From positions 403,657,154 to 403,721,153 of the forward strand of contig JARDYH010000001.1 of the NCBI GenBank assembly GCA_029215795.1: DNA of 64,000 nt, read 5' to 3'. Numbering within the stretch: position 1 is the stretch's first letter; the number at the start of each line of letters is the position of its first letter. The DNA is from Anniella stebbinsi. Lineage: Eukaryota > Chordata > Lepidosauria > Squamata > Anniellidae. This document shows, piece by piece, positions 10,350 to 22,274 of the stretch. The notes below the pieces were generated by a model. The model did no database searches. It was not told the DNA's origin and saw only the letters and a program-made list of their open reading frames with translations. The translations under genes were made by a program, and so were the position numbers.

Positions 10350-11760
10350 TTAGAAAAATGCTTCTGCATCTAATTCTCCAGCAAAATATTGCAGCAAGGC
10401 AGATGCAGAGAACAGTATAGGGCTCCTATTTTTTTCCTCCCCCAGAGGGAGAAGGTTAGTATATTTGTAGCACTACGAAGGTCCGAAAGTAGTAATTTCA
10501 TACGGCCATAATGCAAGAAATTGCAATAGCCAGAACCAGATGCGCGATAAGTCAATGTCAGGCCAAACACCACTGGCCTGTTTGTCAATGTTCGGAAGGC
10601 ACAAGTGTGGATACACATATATATACTGGCTCTTTCGCCTGCTTTCGGGTTTCTGGTTTTGCAAGCTGTAAAATTACTGTGCAAATCCCAGAGAATAAAT
10701 CGAGTTAACACCCCATTAAATACAACAGGCTTTTTCCATGCAAAGCAGGAGCGGCAGGAGGGGAAACATGCCCGAATTACACCGGCCGTATACAGATTGC
10801 TCCTTTGGTAATATACGGTTATCCCTATCAGCTTGGGTGATTTAGGTAGAAAGAGCTTCTTCTTCTTTTTTTTAAGGTGTATGGTTTGGCAGAGCCAATT
10901 TTGCTATCCAGGTTTTTCCTAGGTTTGTTTAAAAAAAAAAAAAAGAGGCAGCAGTGCCCGATGTAGGGGGAGAGATGTGTTTCATTTGAAATACGCTTAA
11001 GCAGCAGATCTATTTCTGCCACGTTCACACCTTTGACAGCCTGCCACAAGCCCTGGGGAATTTGCGAGGAATTTCTAAGTTATTTATTGTCTTCCCTTTT
11101 CATCAGTAAACTTATTTTCCTATTTCCCACACAGATAGAGATCTCGGTTTACAGCTTCGGTTTCTTGACCTTGTCAGGATTTCAGCCTCACATAGAAATT
11201 GGTCCCAGTGAGAGAGACATTGCTATAGGGAAGTTTAGGGTATTTTGGTTTGGGGGGGTTTCCTTCATTTTTATTCATTTCAAGGGGGGCAATATAACTT
11301 GAGGTGTGTTTTCATATGTCTCACTCTCCAGTGCCTACATTTTTAAGCAGTTTAAGCAGGGTTGGTTTGCATATATATATATAATGTATATATGAAGCAG
11401 GATAATACAAAAGTGTGTTTTAAAAAAAGCAGCCACATTAAAATTACAATGAACACAGCAAGGTTTTTTTTAAAAAAAAACCAATAGAATAAAATATAAT
11501 ATGAATAACGTATCAAATAACGATATAACACTTTCAGGAAAATCCATTGCCTCCTATGGGAAGTCTGTTGGGGCAAATGAGACGCTGTCTTAGCAAACAC
11601 GTGGGACAAACCTCCACATTTGCTAAAATACATAGATTAACTCTCCTTCTATTTCTGGTGTTTCCGGTGGTGTATCCCCTTCTTCTTCATCCTCATAACA
11701 ACACTAGGGGGTAGGTTAAGCTGCCAGGGTACAAGGTCAACCACTGAACTTCATGCCCAA
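10350..11760. other. intergenic, nothing recognised
   Basis: AT-rich with poly-A/T runs and a short AT run near 11372-11383. Open frames on both strands do not resemble known proteins. Confidence 0.35.
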
Positions 11761-11764
11761 TGTG

Positions 11765-11865
11765 CTGACGCACTCTTCCCAAGACGCACTGGCTGGGGAA
11801 TGTTGGGATTGTAATCCAACGGACTGAGAGGTCACCGGTTTGGGGAACCCTGCTCCATTCCCATT
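11765..11865. mobile_element. MITE with CCAACCTGGTG-type ends, decayed copy
   Basis: GGCTGGGGAATGTTGGGATTG followed by GTAATCCAACGG and GGTTTGGGGAACCC correspond to the centre and right end of the foldback seen at 17271-17377. Confidence 0.5.
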
Positions 11866-12083
11866 GCTAACCTCAGGCACTGTCTGACTCCGCTGATCTC
11901 TGTAGCCTCGGAGGTTTATTGTTTTCCTTTCATTTCTTGTTAACTGCTTTTTAATGTTTTATTGTGGTGGATGGACCATGTTTTGTCATCGTTCTGGATT
12001 TTATTTGCTCCTTTGGAGGTCTTGGGTCAAAAAGCTGCCTGGGAAGAAATATTGCTATAAAGACATGAAAAATAGGCCTGACC

Positions 12084-12084
<1 letters not shown>

Positions 12085-12125
<41 letters not shown>
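12085..12125. repeat. (AAAG)n microsatellite
   Basis: About ten uninterrupted GAAA units. Confidence 0.95.
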
Positions 12126-12342
12126 CGGTGCTTCCTTTACAGACAGCATTTGGGCCCCAGCCCAGCCCTTGAATGCCCGGGTAGTAGAAAGTGGGGCGGG
12201 GGGGGGGGGGCTCAGGAGCACGGACCTCCAACGTGCTGCATCATTACCCTTTTATGGTTTAGAAAGGAGGGGAGCAGGAATCGCTGGCTCCTAGTTCACA
12301 GAGAATGCTGCAGGGCTGGTTTTCCATGGCAGCCAGACGACA

Positions 12343-12493
12343 GGAGGTTTGATGCACATCTGCCGTGACTTTGATCCACTTTTTCAGGGCTGGACTCGCT
12401 CGGTGCGAGAAAACAGCACGACGGGGACGACGTCATGCCAGTCCAGCGCTGAAAAAGCGGATCAAAGTCGCGGCAGATGTGCATTAAACCTCC
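12343..12493. mobile_element. foldback element, 54-bp arms, CpG-rich
   Basis: Arms 12343-12396 and 12440-12493 are inverted copies (three differences by eye) with landmark ACATCTGCCG, GACTTTGATCC and CTTTTTCAG. The 43-bp loop is CpG-rich. It sits at the left margin of a CpG-dense block. Confidence 0.8.
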
Positions 12494-13200
12494 CGCGTGA
12501 TGACACTTCGGACCCCTTGTTCATTCACGGGCTGCATTTCAACCGGCCTTGCAGGGTCCACCGGCCAACACCTTGATCGGCCCTGGGGGTTCCAGGTGGT
12601 CTTTGAACAGAACTGCCACCATCTAGGGGAAAAGGCGGGGTGGGATGTGCGGGAAAGCCGGGTGCTTGTTCTGGGGAACGCCGAAGCTCTGGAGCCGCGT
12701 CGATGCCGTTGCTCCCTCTCTGCAGCGCCGCGCAACGGCCTCCTTCCGTCTCCGTCGGCAGCCGCTGCAAAGCCAAGCGTGGCCACCGGAGGGCAGCGCA
12801 GCCTCTCCCCGCTGGGACCGGTTCTCTCCCCCGTCCCCCGCCCCCGTTTTCAGACATCTGGAAATGTGCAGGGACCGCGCTGTTGTGAAACCCTTTGGAT
12901 GTGACACGGAGCGCGGATCCCGCCTTCGCGTTTGTTACATTTCCCCTCCCTTAAAAGCACTCTGGGAATGTGCGGAATGTACAGGCCTTCCAGCCCAACT
13001 ATGCGCGCACACACATGGCGCAACCAAGCCGGCCTCTGAAAGGTCTCCCCGCACATCGGCACGCAAAGGCAAATGGACTTCGTGAGCCGCCTCCGGCTTC
13101 AAATCTTTCCCCCTGTCTGCCAAGACACCCTTTGCAGGGAGGGCGGGGGAGAGGGAATCAGGCCCTGGCCCCCGCTTTAAAGCAGAGCATAACAAACGTA
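12400..13200. promoter_or_regulatory. CpG-dense block, possible CpG island
   Basis: CpG dinucleotides are frequent here (GCCGCGTCGATGCCG, GCAGCGCCGCGCAACGG, CTTCGCGTTTG) while most of the window is CpG-poor. There are GC-box-like CCCCGCCC stretches near 12838. No exon signature is evident; overlapping open frames in several registers are expected of GC-rich sequence. It could be an unannotated promoter or enhancer, or simply a GC-rich repeat. Confidence 0.4.
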
Positions 13201-13292
13201 GCGCCTGGCTGGAGCAGTCCTGCTGACATCAGCGGTTGCTGGTGGCTCAGATGTCAGTGGGGCTGGGCTTCTGCTCCGGGTTTCATCCCATA

Positions 13293-13990
13293 GGTCCCCT
13301 CTACAAGAATTCGGTTTGACGCGTGGTTGTCCAATTATGCGCATCTTCTCGCAATCGCTTTTACACCTAATCTCGCTGCCTCTACAAGAGGCATTTAAAG
13401 CTCTTTCAAGGTGCTTTAAGAAATTTACCTCTACAAGAACAGAGCTCAAATCGGGCGTGGAGGCGCGTTTTCTCTCCGATTATGCGCATTATCGAATGCG
13501 CGTTAAATAGCGAGTTTTATTTTGCTCCAGACGTTAACGCACATTTTGACTATGTGAACAAGCAATTCTCCGCATTAACTACTTGTCAAGCACATTTGAA
13601 ACAACTGGTAAGGTCACCAGTTGAGTGCTCAATTACCTCCTGCATACAAGCATTAACGATAAAGCATCTCAGCGATTATGCGCATAATCGGCTAACCAAG
13701 CGTCAAACGGAATCCATCTAGAGGGGGTCTCACACAGGAGGCAGTGAAGCGCATTACCGCTTGTATGAAACATGCTTTAAAGGTGTTTAATGCGGAGAAT
13801 CGCTTGTTTATATGGTCATAAGGTGCTTTAACTCCCGCGGTAAATTAACACTCGCTATTTAACGCGCATTTGATAATGCGCATAATCGGACAGAAAAAGC
13901 ACCTCGACCCCCGATTTGCGCTCCGTTCATGTAGAGGTAAAATCGGTAATGCGCTTTGAGAGAGCTTTAAATCGCTCTTGTAGAGGCACC
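13293..13990 (-). mobile_element. CpG-rich CTCTACAAG element, copy B2 (host of B1)
   Basis: Read on the minus strand it starts GGTGCCTCTACAAGAG and ends CTTGTAGAGGGGACC, closely matching copy A at both ends. It is interrupted after CACTGCCTCCTGTG by B1. Removing B1 leaves about 345 bp, against 343 bp for copy A. Confidence 0.7.
13378..13730 (+). mobile_element. CpG-rich CTCTACAAG element, copy B1 (nested, opposite orientation)
   Basis: Begins GCCTCTACAAGAGG and ends ATCTAGAGGGGGTC, with the internal ATTATGCGCATTATCG, AATGCGCG and GATTATGCGCATAATCGG palindromes in the same order as copy A. It is more diverged from A than B2 is. The flanks share GAGA, but a clean target duplication is not evident. 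Confidence 0.65.
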
Positions 13991-14454
13991 CCAGGAGCTC
14001 TCCAAGGTGCGGAGCTTTAGGGGTCTGACTGAAACCCGGAGCAGATTCACAACCCCACTTACACTGGAGCCACCAGCCTCCAATGGCCTAATATCCCATT
14101 TCCCACAATAGATGAACAGATGTTTTTAGAAAGCCCAAACCAGTCAGGTCTGAAGGCAAGAGCTTTCAACTGGAAGGCCACTGTATGGCCTCAAGCAAGG
14201 AGAGAACCATCTCCTGGGCCTTTTGTACATCCTGATGGCATTGATGGCCGCTGGCTACTAGCTACCAACCAGGGTGAGGGCTGAACCTTCTTTGCAATGT
14301 GGGCGCAGAGGGAGAAAACAAGGCTGGGTTTTGCAGCTCACTGGCAACAAGAAGCTGAAGATAGGTAGGGGGTGACCAAGGATACAGTTGTTTTCCAGCA
14401 CTGGATACTGCTTTAGAAAATAATTGCACTAGCCTTGTGTCTGCAACCCCATGC

Positions 14455-14484
14455 TAGAGAGAGAGGGGGAGAGAGAGAGAGAGA
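14455..14484. repeat. (GA)n microsatellite
   Basis: GA run with a short GGGGG interruption. Confidence 0.85.
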
Positions 14485-14764
14485 ACAAACTTCTGTATCT
14501 CACACCCGCGCACACTTCATCAATCTCCAGTAGACTTTTTTTTTTTTCTTCTTCTTCTCCCAAGGAGCCTGACCCTTGTCAAATGCTGCTCCTGGCCACT
14601 TCCTACAGCTTGTGGAAGCCTAGAGCCCGCAATCCCACTCTCTCGGATTTCCTCTCCAGAGAGCTGCAGTGTGATTTTCTCGCTCGGTCACAAAATGCTC
14701 TTCTTTCCTGCATAGCTATCCTCATCCTCATTTAAGGCCGATCTTTTTCAGCTAGGAAAACATC

Positions 14765-14781
14765 GTGTGTGTGTGTGTGTG
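14765..14781. repeat. (GT)n microsatellite
   Basis: About eight GT units. Confidence 0.85.
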
Positions 14782-17270
14782 CCCCACTGATGCAGAAAAG
14801 GCAGATTTTGCTCCCCTACCCCCCCCCGCCGCCGCCACCCTGAATAGAACGTGTAGAGGCCCAGCAGGGTAGCCAAATTCTCCCTCCCCTCAAGGCTCCG
14901 GTGTCCTGCTGACCGCCCTTGTACTGTGGATGCACTTCCTTCCCGCCCTCTTCCCCTCAGGGAACAAAAAGAGGCAGAGATTCCATGTGCCACACAGGAA
15001 GCAAGGCAAACTTCCTGTGGCTGGAACAGCAGAGCCAGCACAGCGCTTAACATACACATGAGAAAGGGCAATGTGTGTGTGGGGAGGACAAAAAGTAGGA
15101 ATTTGAAAGGCAAATTCCTGAACTTCTAGCCAGGGATTTCCTTGCACATATCCTGGGCTGAGGCATTCATAATGCCTTCCCTGACTGACAGTGCCAGCAC
15201 CTGGAAACCTTGGGCAGCTGCCAGGGCCCTGGGTGGGCCCAAGGCTGATAACTACCCTGGGCTCCTTCCCCTTTTTGTTATACTTTCTTTGGACCACCAT
15301 AAGAGCAGTGCCAGTAGCTGGATCTATCCAGCCTTTTAATTCCCCACAAAGCCCCCCCCCCCCAAGGTAGCATCCATCCTTATGGAACATGGTGGAAATT
15401 TAAAGGCAGGAGCACTGCCGCTGCAGCCAGGTGAAATTGGCAGGGACCCCTGTCAAAGGTGGGCTTCCAGCAGAAGACACTATGTGCTCGGCACCTTCGT
15501 GAACCAGGAGTCGGCCCTAGCTTTGGAGACACTGCTGCTGAACTCTCCTGGTTGCTTGACTCGCCTATTTGCTGATGCTTTGCCACTGGCATTGAGATGC
15601 CTTGTCACTGGGGCTCAGAGATGGTCTGATCCAGATGGCTCTCCTTACGTTCTCTGGGTTTTCCCAGATGACCCCTCCCCTCCCTGACTGTTAACCACTT
15701 ACCGGTATCCCTGCTTTTGTGCAGTTTCCCCTCACCTATTCTACATGCCCCCTCCTAAGGCTTCGTTACTGGCAGCAAGAGCTTTCAGCTAAAATAGGGC
15801 TGATATTTTGGGGGCCGTCCCCTTTTGCCTTCGGGCCCACCCACCACTGGAATGAAAAGTGTTCTACAACCCTGTTCCTCCTACATGTGCTTTGGGCTGG
15901 AGCCAAGTTTCCTTCCCCAGGAGCAGGTCTTTTGTAAAGGGAATGGGTCTTAACTGCCTGGTCAAGACCAACCCCTCCCCTCCCAATGCTTGGCTTTACA
16001 ACAGGGATAGCTCACCGCAATCTGCAGTGAGTGAAGGCGGCAGCTCAGCTCGGAGGGAATAAGGAATTCTGAGGGTCGGGTGGAAGTGCCTCGAGGACCG
16101 TGTCCCTGTGGGCCTGGCTCCACAACACCACTGCTAAGATCTCCTTTGCGCATGAAACAGGGCCTGCTCAGCAGTGCAGTGGTGTCTTGTCAGTGGTAGC
16201 TGAGTCACCCCTGGAATCCCTTCCAAAAGGGACCTGTCGGAACTCCAGCCCAGCAGCCTCTGGAAAAACATGGCCACATGTTTTGTGCCATTCTCCCCAG
16301 CCCCCAGCCCAGCCCAGCCAGGCCTTCAAATGGAGCATGTAATTTTGCAGCAGATGTTTTGCACTTTGATTAATGTGTTTATTATTGCATTCTGAGGTGG
16401 TGGTTGTTGTTGTTCATTGTTTCAATTTGGAGTTTCACACCCTGCTACATTCTTCTTTTCCCTTTTTGGCAACTCATTGCTTTATTGATTTTTCATAACA
16501 ACCAATACAAAAAAACACTAAACAGAACTCCTCCCTCTCTACAAATTGTAAAAATAATTAGAATTCCCTCCCCGGTTACTCATGCTTATTTTGGTTCACT
16601 TGGCATTTTAAACAACAATAACCCAGAAAGTAATATAATCAAAGGCAATTAGTGCAATCAAAGCCAATTAGTACAAACATATAGTTTTGTACTTATTTGG
16701 CTTGTCCCAATTCATTGGTTCGTTTTCTAAATATCTGTAGAAACTGAGTAGCATATAATAAATCAGGGTGTGCGTTTCAGAGCAAATGAAAAATTGATCT
16801 GTAAGCAATCCATTCAGTTCAATTTTTATTCTGAAACAAATGCCACAGATGTCACGTGAGTCTGAATGGGGTGTTCATTTGGGGCTGGAGGACTTAATTT
16901 TCCCTGGTAGGGAGCCTGATTTCTGCAACCGCCATTTTATATTTCCAGAATTCCCCAGATGCATCAGTCCAGGGGAAGGAGAACGGAAACCAGCAGAAGG
17001 GGAGAGTGTCGTTTTTGTGGCAGCCGCCCTTTCCCCCCAGAATTCCTCAGGACCACCAACATGCAGGGCATTATGGGAAAATAAAAGGATGTTTGAAAGG
17101 AGCAGTCACTGAAATCTACTCTGCTGCTGCCACCTACTCCAAAAAAAGTTAATGAAAAAAACGCAACAGCAGTGAATGTATCAATACTAATGTGCTTCTA
17201 ATGAATTAGTAACAAGGAAAATTCTTGCACAACCCTCATAAGAATTAAATCTTTATAATGTAGGACAATG

Positions 17271-17377
17271 TTCCCCAACCTCGTGCCCTCCAGATGTTTT
17301 GGACTACAACCCCCAGCATTCCTGATCATTGGCCAATCTGGTGGGAATTGAAGACCAAAACATCTGGTTGGGGAAGG
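17271..17377. mobile_element. foldback MITE with CCAGATGTTTTGG arms
   Basis: TTCCCCAACCTCGTGCCCTC then CAGATGTTTTGGACTACAAC is mirrored by GAAGACCAAAACATCTGG and TTGGGGAA. This is the best copy of a family with pieces at 11.8, 20.3 and 35.0 kb. Confidence 0.75.
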
Positions 17378-18119
17378 CCGAATGGGTGGACTCATACAAG
17401 AAGTTCACCTACATGTTCCTTGCAACTTCAGCAGATTTTTGTTTTTAGGAAACGGTCCCTCCCTTGCTGCAAACAGACCTTGATGACTCTTTCTCAGGCC
17501 GCACACATCCTCGCCCTTTGCTGAATTCGGCACGCCTAAGCCCCACTGACTGCCAGCCAGCTTATCTCTGGCACTGTTCCGAGCTGTGAGACAGCTTTTC
17601 AAACTCTTGCCAAGGAGGTGTGACTTTTTTGCCAAGATAAACTTGCATCCCTTCGTAGCCTTCCTTGTTTCCAAACATTTTAGGCGTGTTGCAGTCTGTA
17701 ACCACGAGTGCTAGAGAGTGACACTTTTTTAAAAAGAACAGAAAAACGGAGCTAAAAGTCTGGCTGGATGTACAGGAGGATCTTGCAGGGTACCAGGAAG
17801 CTGCTTGCTAACCACTCATTATCTGTATATTTATAATGGGTTGGGATCCAGGCTTAGCCATGCTTAGAGTGGAGTGGAAACCCATTGAATTCCATGAGGC
17901 CTACATTAAATCTCCTTCAAAGCAATCGGTCTTTCGTAAGTGTGGTTAAGTCTGGATCTGTCCCAGTAAAACCTGTATCCCACTTTTTTCTGCAGCGCTG
18001 ACAGGAGCCAGTGAACAACAAACAGGAGAAAACAATATAGCAGCAGGAAGTGGAGCCATTCCATCTTCCCCTAGTGAAAAATGTTTCTTCCTCCCACCCA
18101 CTTCACTCCCTATTCCTTT

Positions 18120-18252
18120 TTCCTTGTTTGTCGTGTCTTTTAAGATTGTAAGGCAGCAAGCAGGGGCTGTCTTCTTTACTGATGATTTATAAGCTGCTCT
18201 AGGAGCTGCTTTGGCTGAGGAGTCGCATAAAAATACTTCAAACAAATAAAGA
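18120..18252 (+). mobile_element. LINE/SINE 3' tail
   Basis: GATTGTAAGGCAGCAAGCAG, GGGGCTGTCTTCTTTACTG, TTATAAGCTGCTCTAGGAGC, then AAAATACTTCAAACAAATAAAG: a degenerate GTAAGCCGCTCTGGGAG-type 3' end. Confidence 0.55.
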
Positions 18253-18257
18253 AAACA

Positions 18258-18830
18258 CAATAAAAGACCAGATGAACCAAAACGATGTGGTGCAGACAGA
18301 AAAATATACAAACAACCTATCCCCATCTAAAATGGACATGCCCACCAAATCAGAACCATTTTAACTCCCTGGATAAAAGCTGGGCAACGAGAGAACCCAA
18401 CGCATCTCTTTGGGGAGGTCTTTGCATGAACCGAGGTGCCACAACTGAAAAGGCCCTCTCTCTTGTTCCCACCAAACGGGTGGGAATCGAGAGAAGGGAC
18501 TCAGAAGTTGAGCACAGTACCCAAAAAGGCAATTTCTGAAATATCCTGTCCCTTAGATGTAAGGTTTTAAAAGCCAAAGCCAGGCTCTTGGATTATTCTT
18601 GGAAACAAATGGGTAACTAGGGGGTGATGGCGTAACATGGCCTGTCCGGCTGGTTGCAGCTGGCAGATTGGCCACCATATTCTGAGCTATTTGAAATTTC
18701 CAGAAGGCCTTCAAGGGCAGCACTACATAGAGTGCATTACAGTAATCAAGCTAGTTATTGAAAGCACCAAATGTACCTGGGGCAGGGGGGACTCCTCAGG
18801 CAAAGAGCTGATATTCTGTCACACATAGAC
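18258..18830 (-). mobile_element. L2-like LINE 3' region (antisense)
   Basis: Plus-strand GCACTACATAGAGTGCATTA and CAGTAATCAAGCTAG is the complement of codons for LIDYCNAL, a conserved LINE RT-tail motif. GGTGCCACAACTGAAAAGGC is the complement of the RAFSVVAP codons. Order and spacing fit a minus-strand LINE. Confidence 0.75.
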
Positions 18831-19448
18831 CTCCATCACACCTAATCCCCCCCCCCCAGGTTTGCCGCCGTGTTTTTTTTACCTCTGAGGCAAAAGTGCA
18901 TCAAGCTTATGATCCCTTTCACCGGAATAGCTGCTCTTTCACTCCTTCGCTCTTCAACTCCCCTTCTCTTTCACCCTCCAGTCAGGTCCTGGCAGATGAG
19001 CACTTCAACCAGACTGACTTTCCGCTGGGCAAAAATGGAACAACCCTTTAGCCTGGCTCTTTGGGGGCATCGAGGGAGTGCAATCCTGTCTCTGCAGATT
19101 CAGGTGTTGTATGTTTTTTAAAAAAGGCTTTCAAGCCTGGGATGCAAGGTTTGGGTTTTATATTGAGACTTGGAGCCGACTGCTGGGAGAGATCACTTTT
19201 CCCTGCCAGGAACTGATGCAATCCATTCAAGCCCCCAGTTCCTTTAAAACTATACGGAGGCTTAGGGCGCGTTAAATGTGCTTAGGGAAAATAATCCAGA
19301 CTTTAAGCGTTCTATGAAAGGTTGGGGAAGAGGTGGGGTGTCAGCAGGGCAGGCACGGCATCCTGTGAGTACCGTGCTGCAAATCCGCACGCGTGATGGA
19401 GCTTATAGAAAGATCCCTTCCATACACAAGAGCCTAACTTAAGACCAA

Positions 19449-19540
19449 GCCAGTAGAGGCCAGTGGCTGGTTTTGGTGGGGCTGTAAATCCACTCTGGGT
19501 TTCAGTCAGAACTCTAAAGGAGCTATCATCAGGGGCGAGG
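19449..19540. mobile_element. half copy of the GGTGGCTC MITE
   Basis: GGGGCTGTAAATCCACTCTG, GGTTTCAGTCAGAACTC and TAAAGGAGCTATC match one arm of the elements at 13237-14085 and 30660-30811. Confidence 0.6.
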
Positions 19541-20319
19541 AGGAGAGGTGTCCTAAACGGACAGGCAAGAAGAAATGCTTTTAATAAATAAGTATTTACC
19601 TACATGAATCTTCAAGCCCCTTTCGTGCCCATGCTTCTGTGTTGATCCCCTTTTGCCAAAGCAAAGGAATTCCAATCAGAATGGCTTTGAAACCAAAGAC
19701 ATTGTAAAGGGGGTCAAAATGTTCACAAGGTGGAAAAGGAAAGGGAGATTTGCTCACTTTTCAGTGAGATGAGCAGGAGAGCTCAAAAGCAGCTTTTATA
19801 TTCCCGCTGAGCCTGGACGCATTCCAAGCACAGAGGACACAGCTCAGCTCGGGATTAAGTGAAAAAGGGATATGCCTCCCAATGCCCCCGCCACCACCTC
19901 CTGGGGAAGCCCACGTAAATTACTGACGGGAAATGGCCTTTGGAAGAGGAAGGCGCTGTGAACAACTCCTAAATGATGATCTAACAGAGAACCGACACAG
20001 TGGTACCTGTGGGGCAAAGGGGAGAGGAAGCGAACGGACTTGTGGGGATATTATTATCCCTCAATTTTCCCTTTTCCTCACGACGACAGTGACGTTGCTC
20101 GCCATCTGCTGCTTGATGTAAACAAGGCGAGTAACATGGGTTGAATGGGAAACCGGCCCCCGGCCCTTTGGGGTGGATGCCACAGGGACACCCCTTGCGC
20201 ATCCAGGTGGGCAGCTGCACCCCTGCACCATTGCTCGAGAAAGGGGAAGCTGTTGAAGGGCGCCAAACCTTCCAAATACAACGCAGGCAATGAGAGGCCG
20301 ACTGGATGCTTGGGCCTAC

Positions 20320-20412
20320 ATTCCCCATCGGCCCTAACCAGCATAGCCGCTGGTGCGGGATAACAGGCATCGTAGCCAAAACATCTGGAGGACCACGTCG
20401 CCCACCCCTGCT
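20320..20412. mobile_element. MITE, right half (CCAAAACATCTGGAGG)
   Basis: GCCAAAACATCTGGAGGACC followed by CCCACCCCTGCTTTAACC corresponds to the right end of the foldback at 17271-17377. Confidence 0.55.
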
Positions 20413-20652
20413 TTAACCATTGGCCCATCTTGTCGGTATTGCCCACTCTGGCAGTGAAAAAAATGTCCTGTATATAACGGGTCTGTTACGAAGGTGTGTG
20501 TTGGATGTACATGTGTCGGCGGCCACATACAGACACCGATTCACATATATGTATGCCACACGCACCTTCACAGCTGGCTGCACAGGAAGCTCTGCATGCT
20601 CATCTCCTACATATACGCACACACACACACCCATGGGCTGCAGGCACCACTA

Positions 20653-20673
20653 GTGTGGTAGTGGTGGTGGTGG
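20653..20673. repeat. (GTG)n microsatellite
   Basis: Imperfect GTG run. Confidence 0.75.
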
Positions 20674-22083
20674 CAGCTGTTCTGGGGAAGCAAGACAGAC
20701 ACTCCTGTTTGAGAGCAGGACCCTGAGCCCCAGGAAGGCTGAGCTTGCTTTGCGCTGTCATGTTGCCAAGAGCTTTGCCTGGGGGAGTTAAAAGAAAGGA
20801 AGGGAATGGAGGGAGGGAGGGCAACGAGAGACAGCAGCGGCAAATGCTTTTGCTCTGGCATTTTATTGGGTAGTGGGCCCTCTCTCCTCCCTCCCTCCTT
20901 CCCTCCCTGCCGATGCTCCATTCTGTGTTGTCTCTGGCTAACTCGGATACAGTAACTTCGTGTGGGAACTCAGCAAAATCCAAGGCAGGGCTCAGGGCAC
21001 CCATGAGAGGGCACATTTAAGGTTGCAGGGTGCATTCAGGCAACGATTTGCACACCCCTGGAATAAATCGAAGCAACCCCCCTCTTCAATTCATACAGAC
21101 ACCACAGCACATTCATGGCTCCAAGCATGCACTATGGCAATGGCATTCCCTAGGCCCTCATTTCTCTTCTTCCATTTTGCTCAAGGTCTGGTAGAATCCA
21201 TAACAAGAGAACAGCACAGGCTGGCTGTGGTTACATAGGATTTGGATTTAACAGCCGATTGTTGTTTTTATGGTTTCCATTTTCTTTTCTATTTGATCGT
21301 ATACGTCATTCAGGGAACGCTATTTTAATGTAAAGCAACCAATAAACAAATAAATAAATAACCCCCTTTACATCGTTTATTTCTTAAGGATGGTCACATA
21401 TTAACCAAAAGGAGGGAGGGGACGTCACATGCACCCTGCCAATTTCCTGTTGCTCAAGGCTTGAATCATCAGACTACTGCACACAACAAACTAAGTAGCA
21501 AACAACAGAAAAGAAGAAGTCCAATGAGAAGGTTTTGCATTTCCAGCGCTGAGAGAGAAAAGGCCTGACGGCTTGCCCTCTTTCTTCTCTCTGGGCAATC
21601 GCCAACTTCAACAGATGGAAGCATAGAGGTGTCTCGAGGGTTGGCCGGGCACCACTTGCATGCAACAAAGGATACAGGGTTGGGGAGGGGTGGGTCTCTC
21701 CTTTGGAGCACAAGTGACAAAACACTTCATAGCTCTGTATTAGCAGAAGAGAAATACAACTTAGACTTAACGGAGCAGGAAGTATCATGGTTGCATCATG
21801 TAGTCCACCATGTGCCCACAGCTACGTGACAAATGACAGGAAATGGTAGGACATTTGTTAAGAGAGTTTGATAAAAAGGATATCATGAATCTCTCGGGCT
21901 GCTCGGTCCCGGGTCCTCGCAGGAGGTTCTTTTGCGTTAAATCGTTTGTCCGCTAAGCCAGGACCAGGTCACTTCTCCAAAGTCTGGTCACCGTCCCTCT
22001 CAGCTTATTTGCACAATGGCTCTCGTTCCTCTCGTTAAGAAGGACATCCAAGAGGCTAAGAGACTGCAGATAAAACGAGGGTG

Positions 22084-22084
22084 G

Positions 22085-22116
<32 letters not shown>
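22084..22116. repeat. (GA)n microsatellite
   Basis: GA run of about 14 units with one A insertion. Confidence 0.9.
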
Positions 22117-22274
22117 TGTTTAGAAGTGTATATCTGACAGGATGACACAGGATTTTGTGAACATAACTTTGGAGGGTTAACCTGAACAGTGCTAAGACTT
22201 TGCTCTGGTTCAGAATTCAACCACTGAACTGCTGGTAGATACATGTGGCTAACATATAATACCTCTTGTGAAAC

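Larger units (their letters stand above)
13237..14085. mobile_element. MITE (GGTGGCTC ends) carrying two nested CpG-rich elements
   Basis: Left arm 13237-13292 (GCTGGTGGCTCAGATGTCAG, TGCTCCGGGTTTCA) is mirrored by right arm 13991-14085 (TGAAACCCGGAGCAGATT, GAGCCACCAGCCTCC). Without the insert the element is about 150 bp, the size of the copy at 30660-30811. Confidence 0.75.
14090..17265. other. intergenic, no gene recognised
   Basis: Moderately GC-rich. Contains a (GA)n and a (GT)n run and C homopolymers (15352-15363). Open frames up to 166 codons on either strand lack domain signatures and look like chance. Confidence 0.35.
19545..22270. other. intergenic, no gene recognised
   Basis: Contains the MITE fragment at 20320-20412, short CA/GTG/GA runs and a degenerate A/T-rich LINE-like tail near 21250-21362. 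No coding signature. Confidence 0.35.

Noticed and set aside
12484..13293. Many overlapping open frames of 60-146 codons on both strands
   Set aside because: GC- and CpG-rich sequence lacks stop codons by composition; no frame has domain motifs or supporting splice sites.
13296..13990. Regularly recurring CTCTACAAG blocks, CRISPR-like at first sight
   Set aside because: Spacing is irregular, orientations alternate, and the blocks are ends and inner repeats of nested transposons in a vertebrate genome.
14890..15390. 166-codon minus-strand open frame
   Set aside because: No recognisable domain, low-complexity ends, and unrelated frames overlap it on the other strand; taken as chance.
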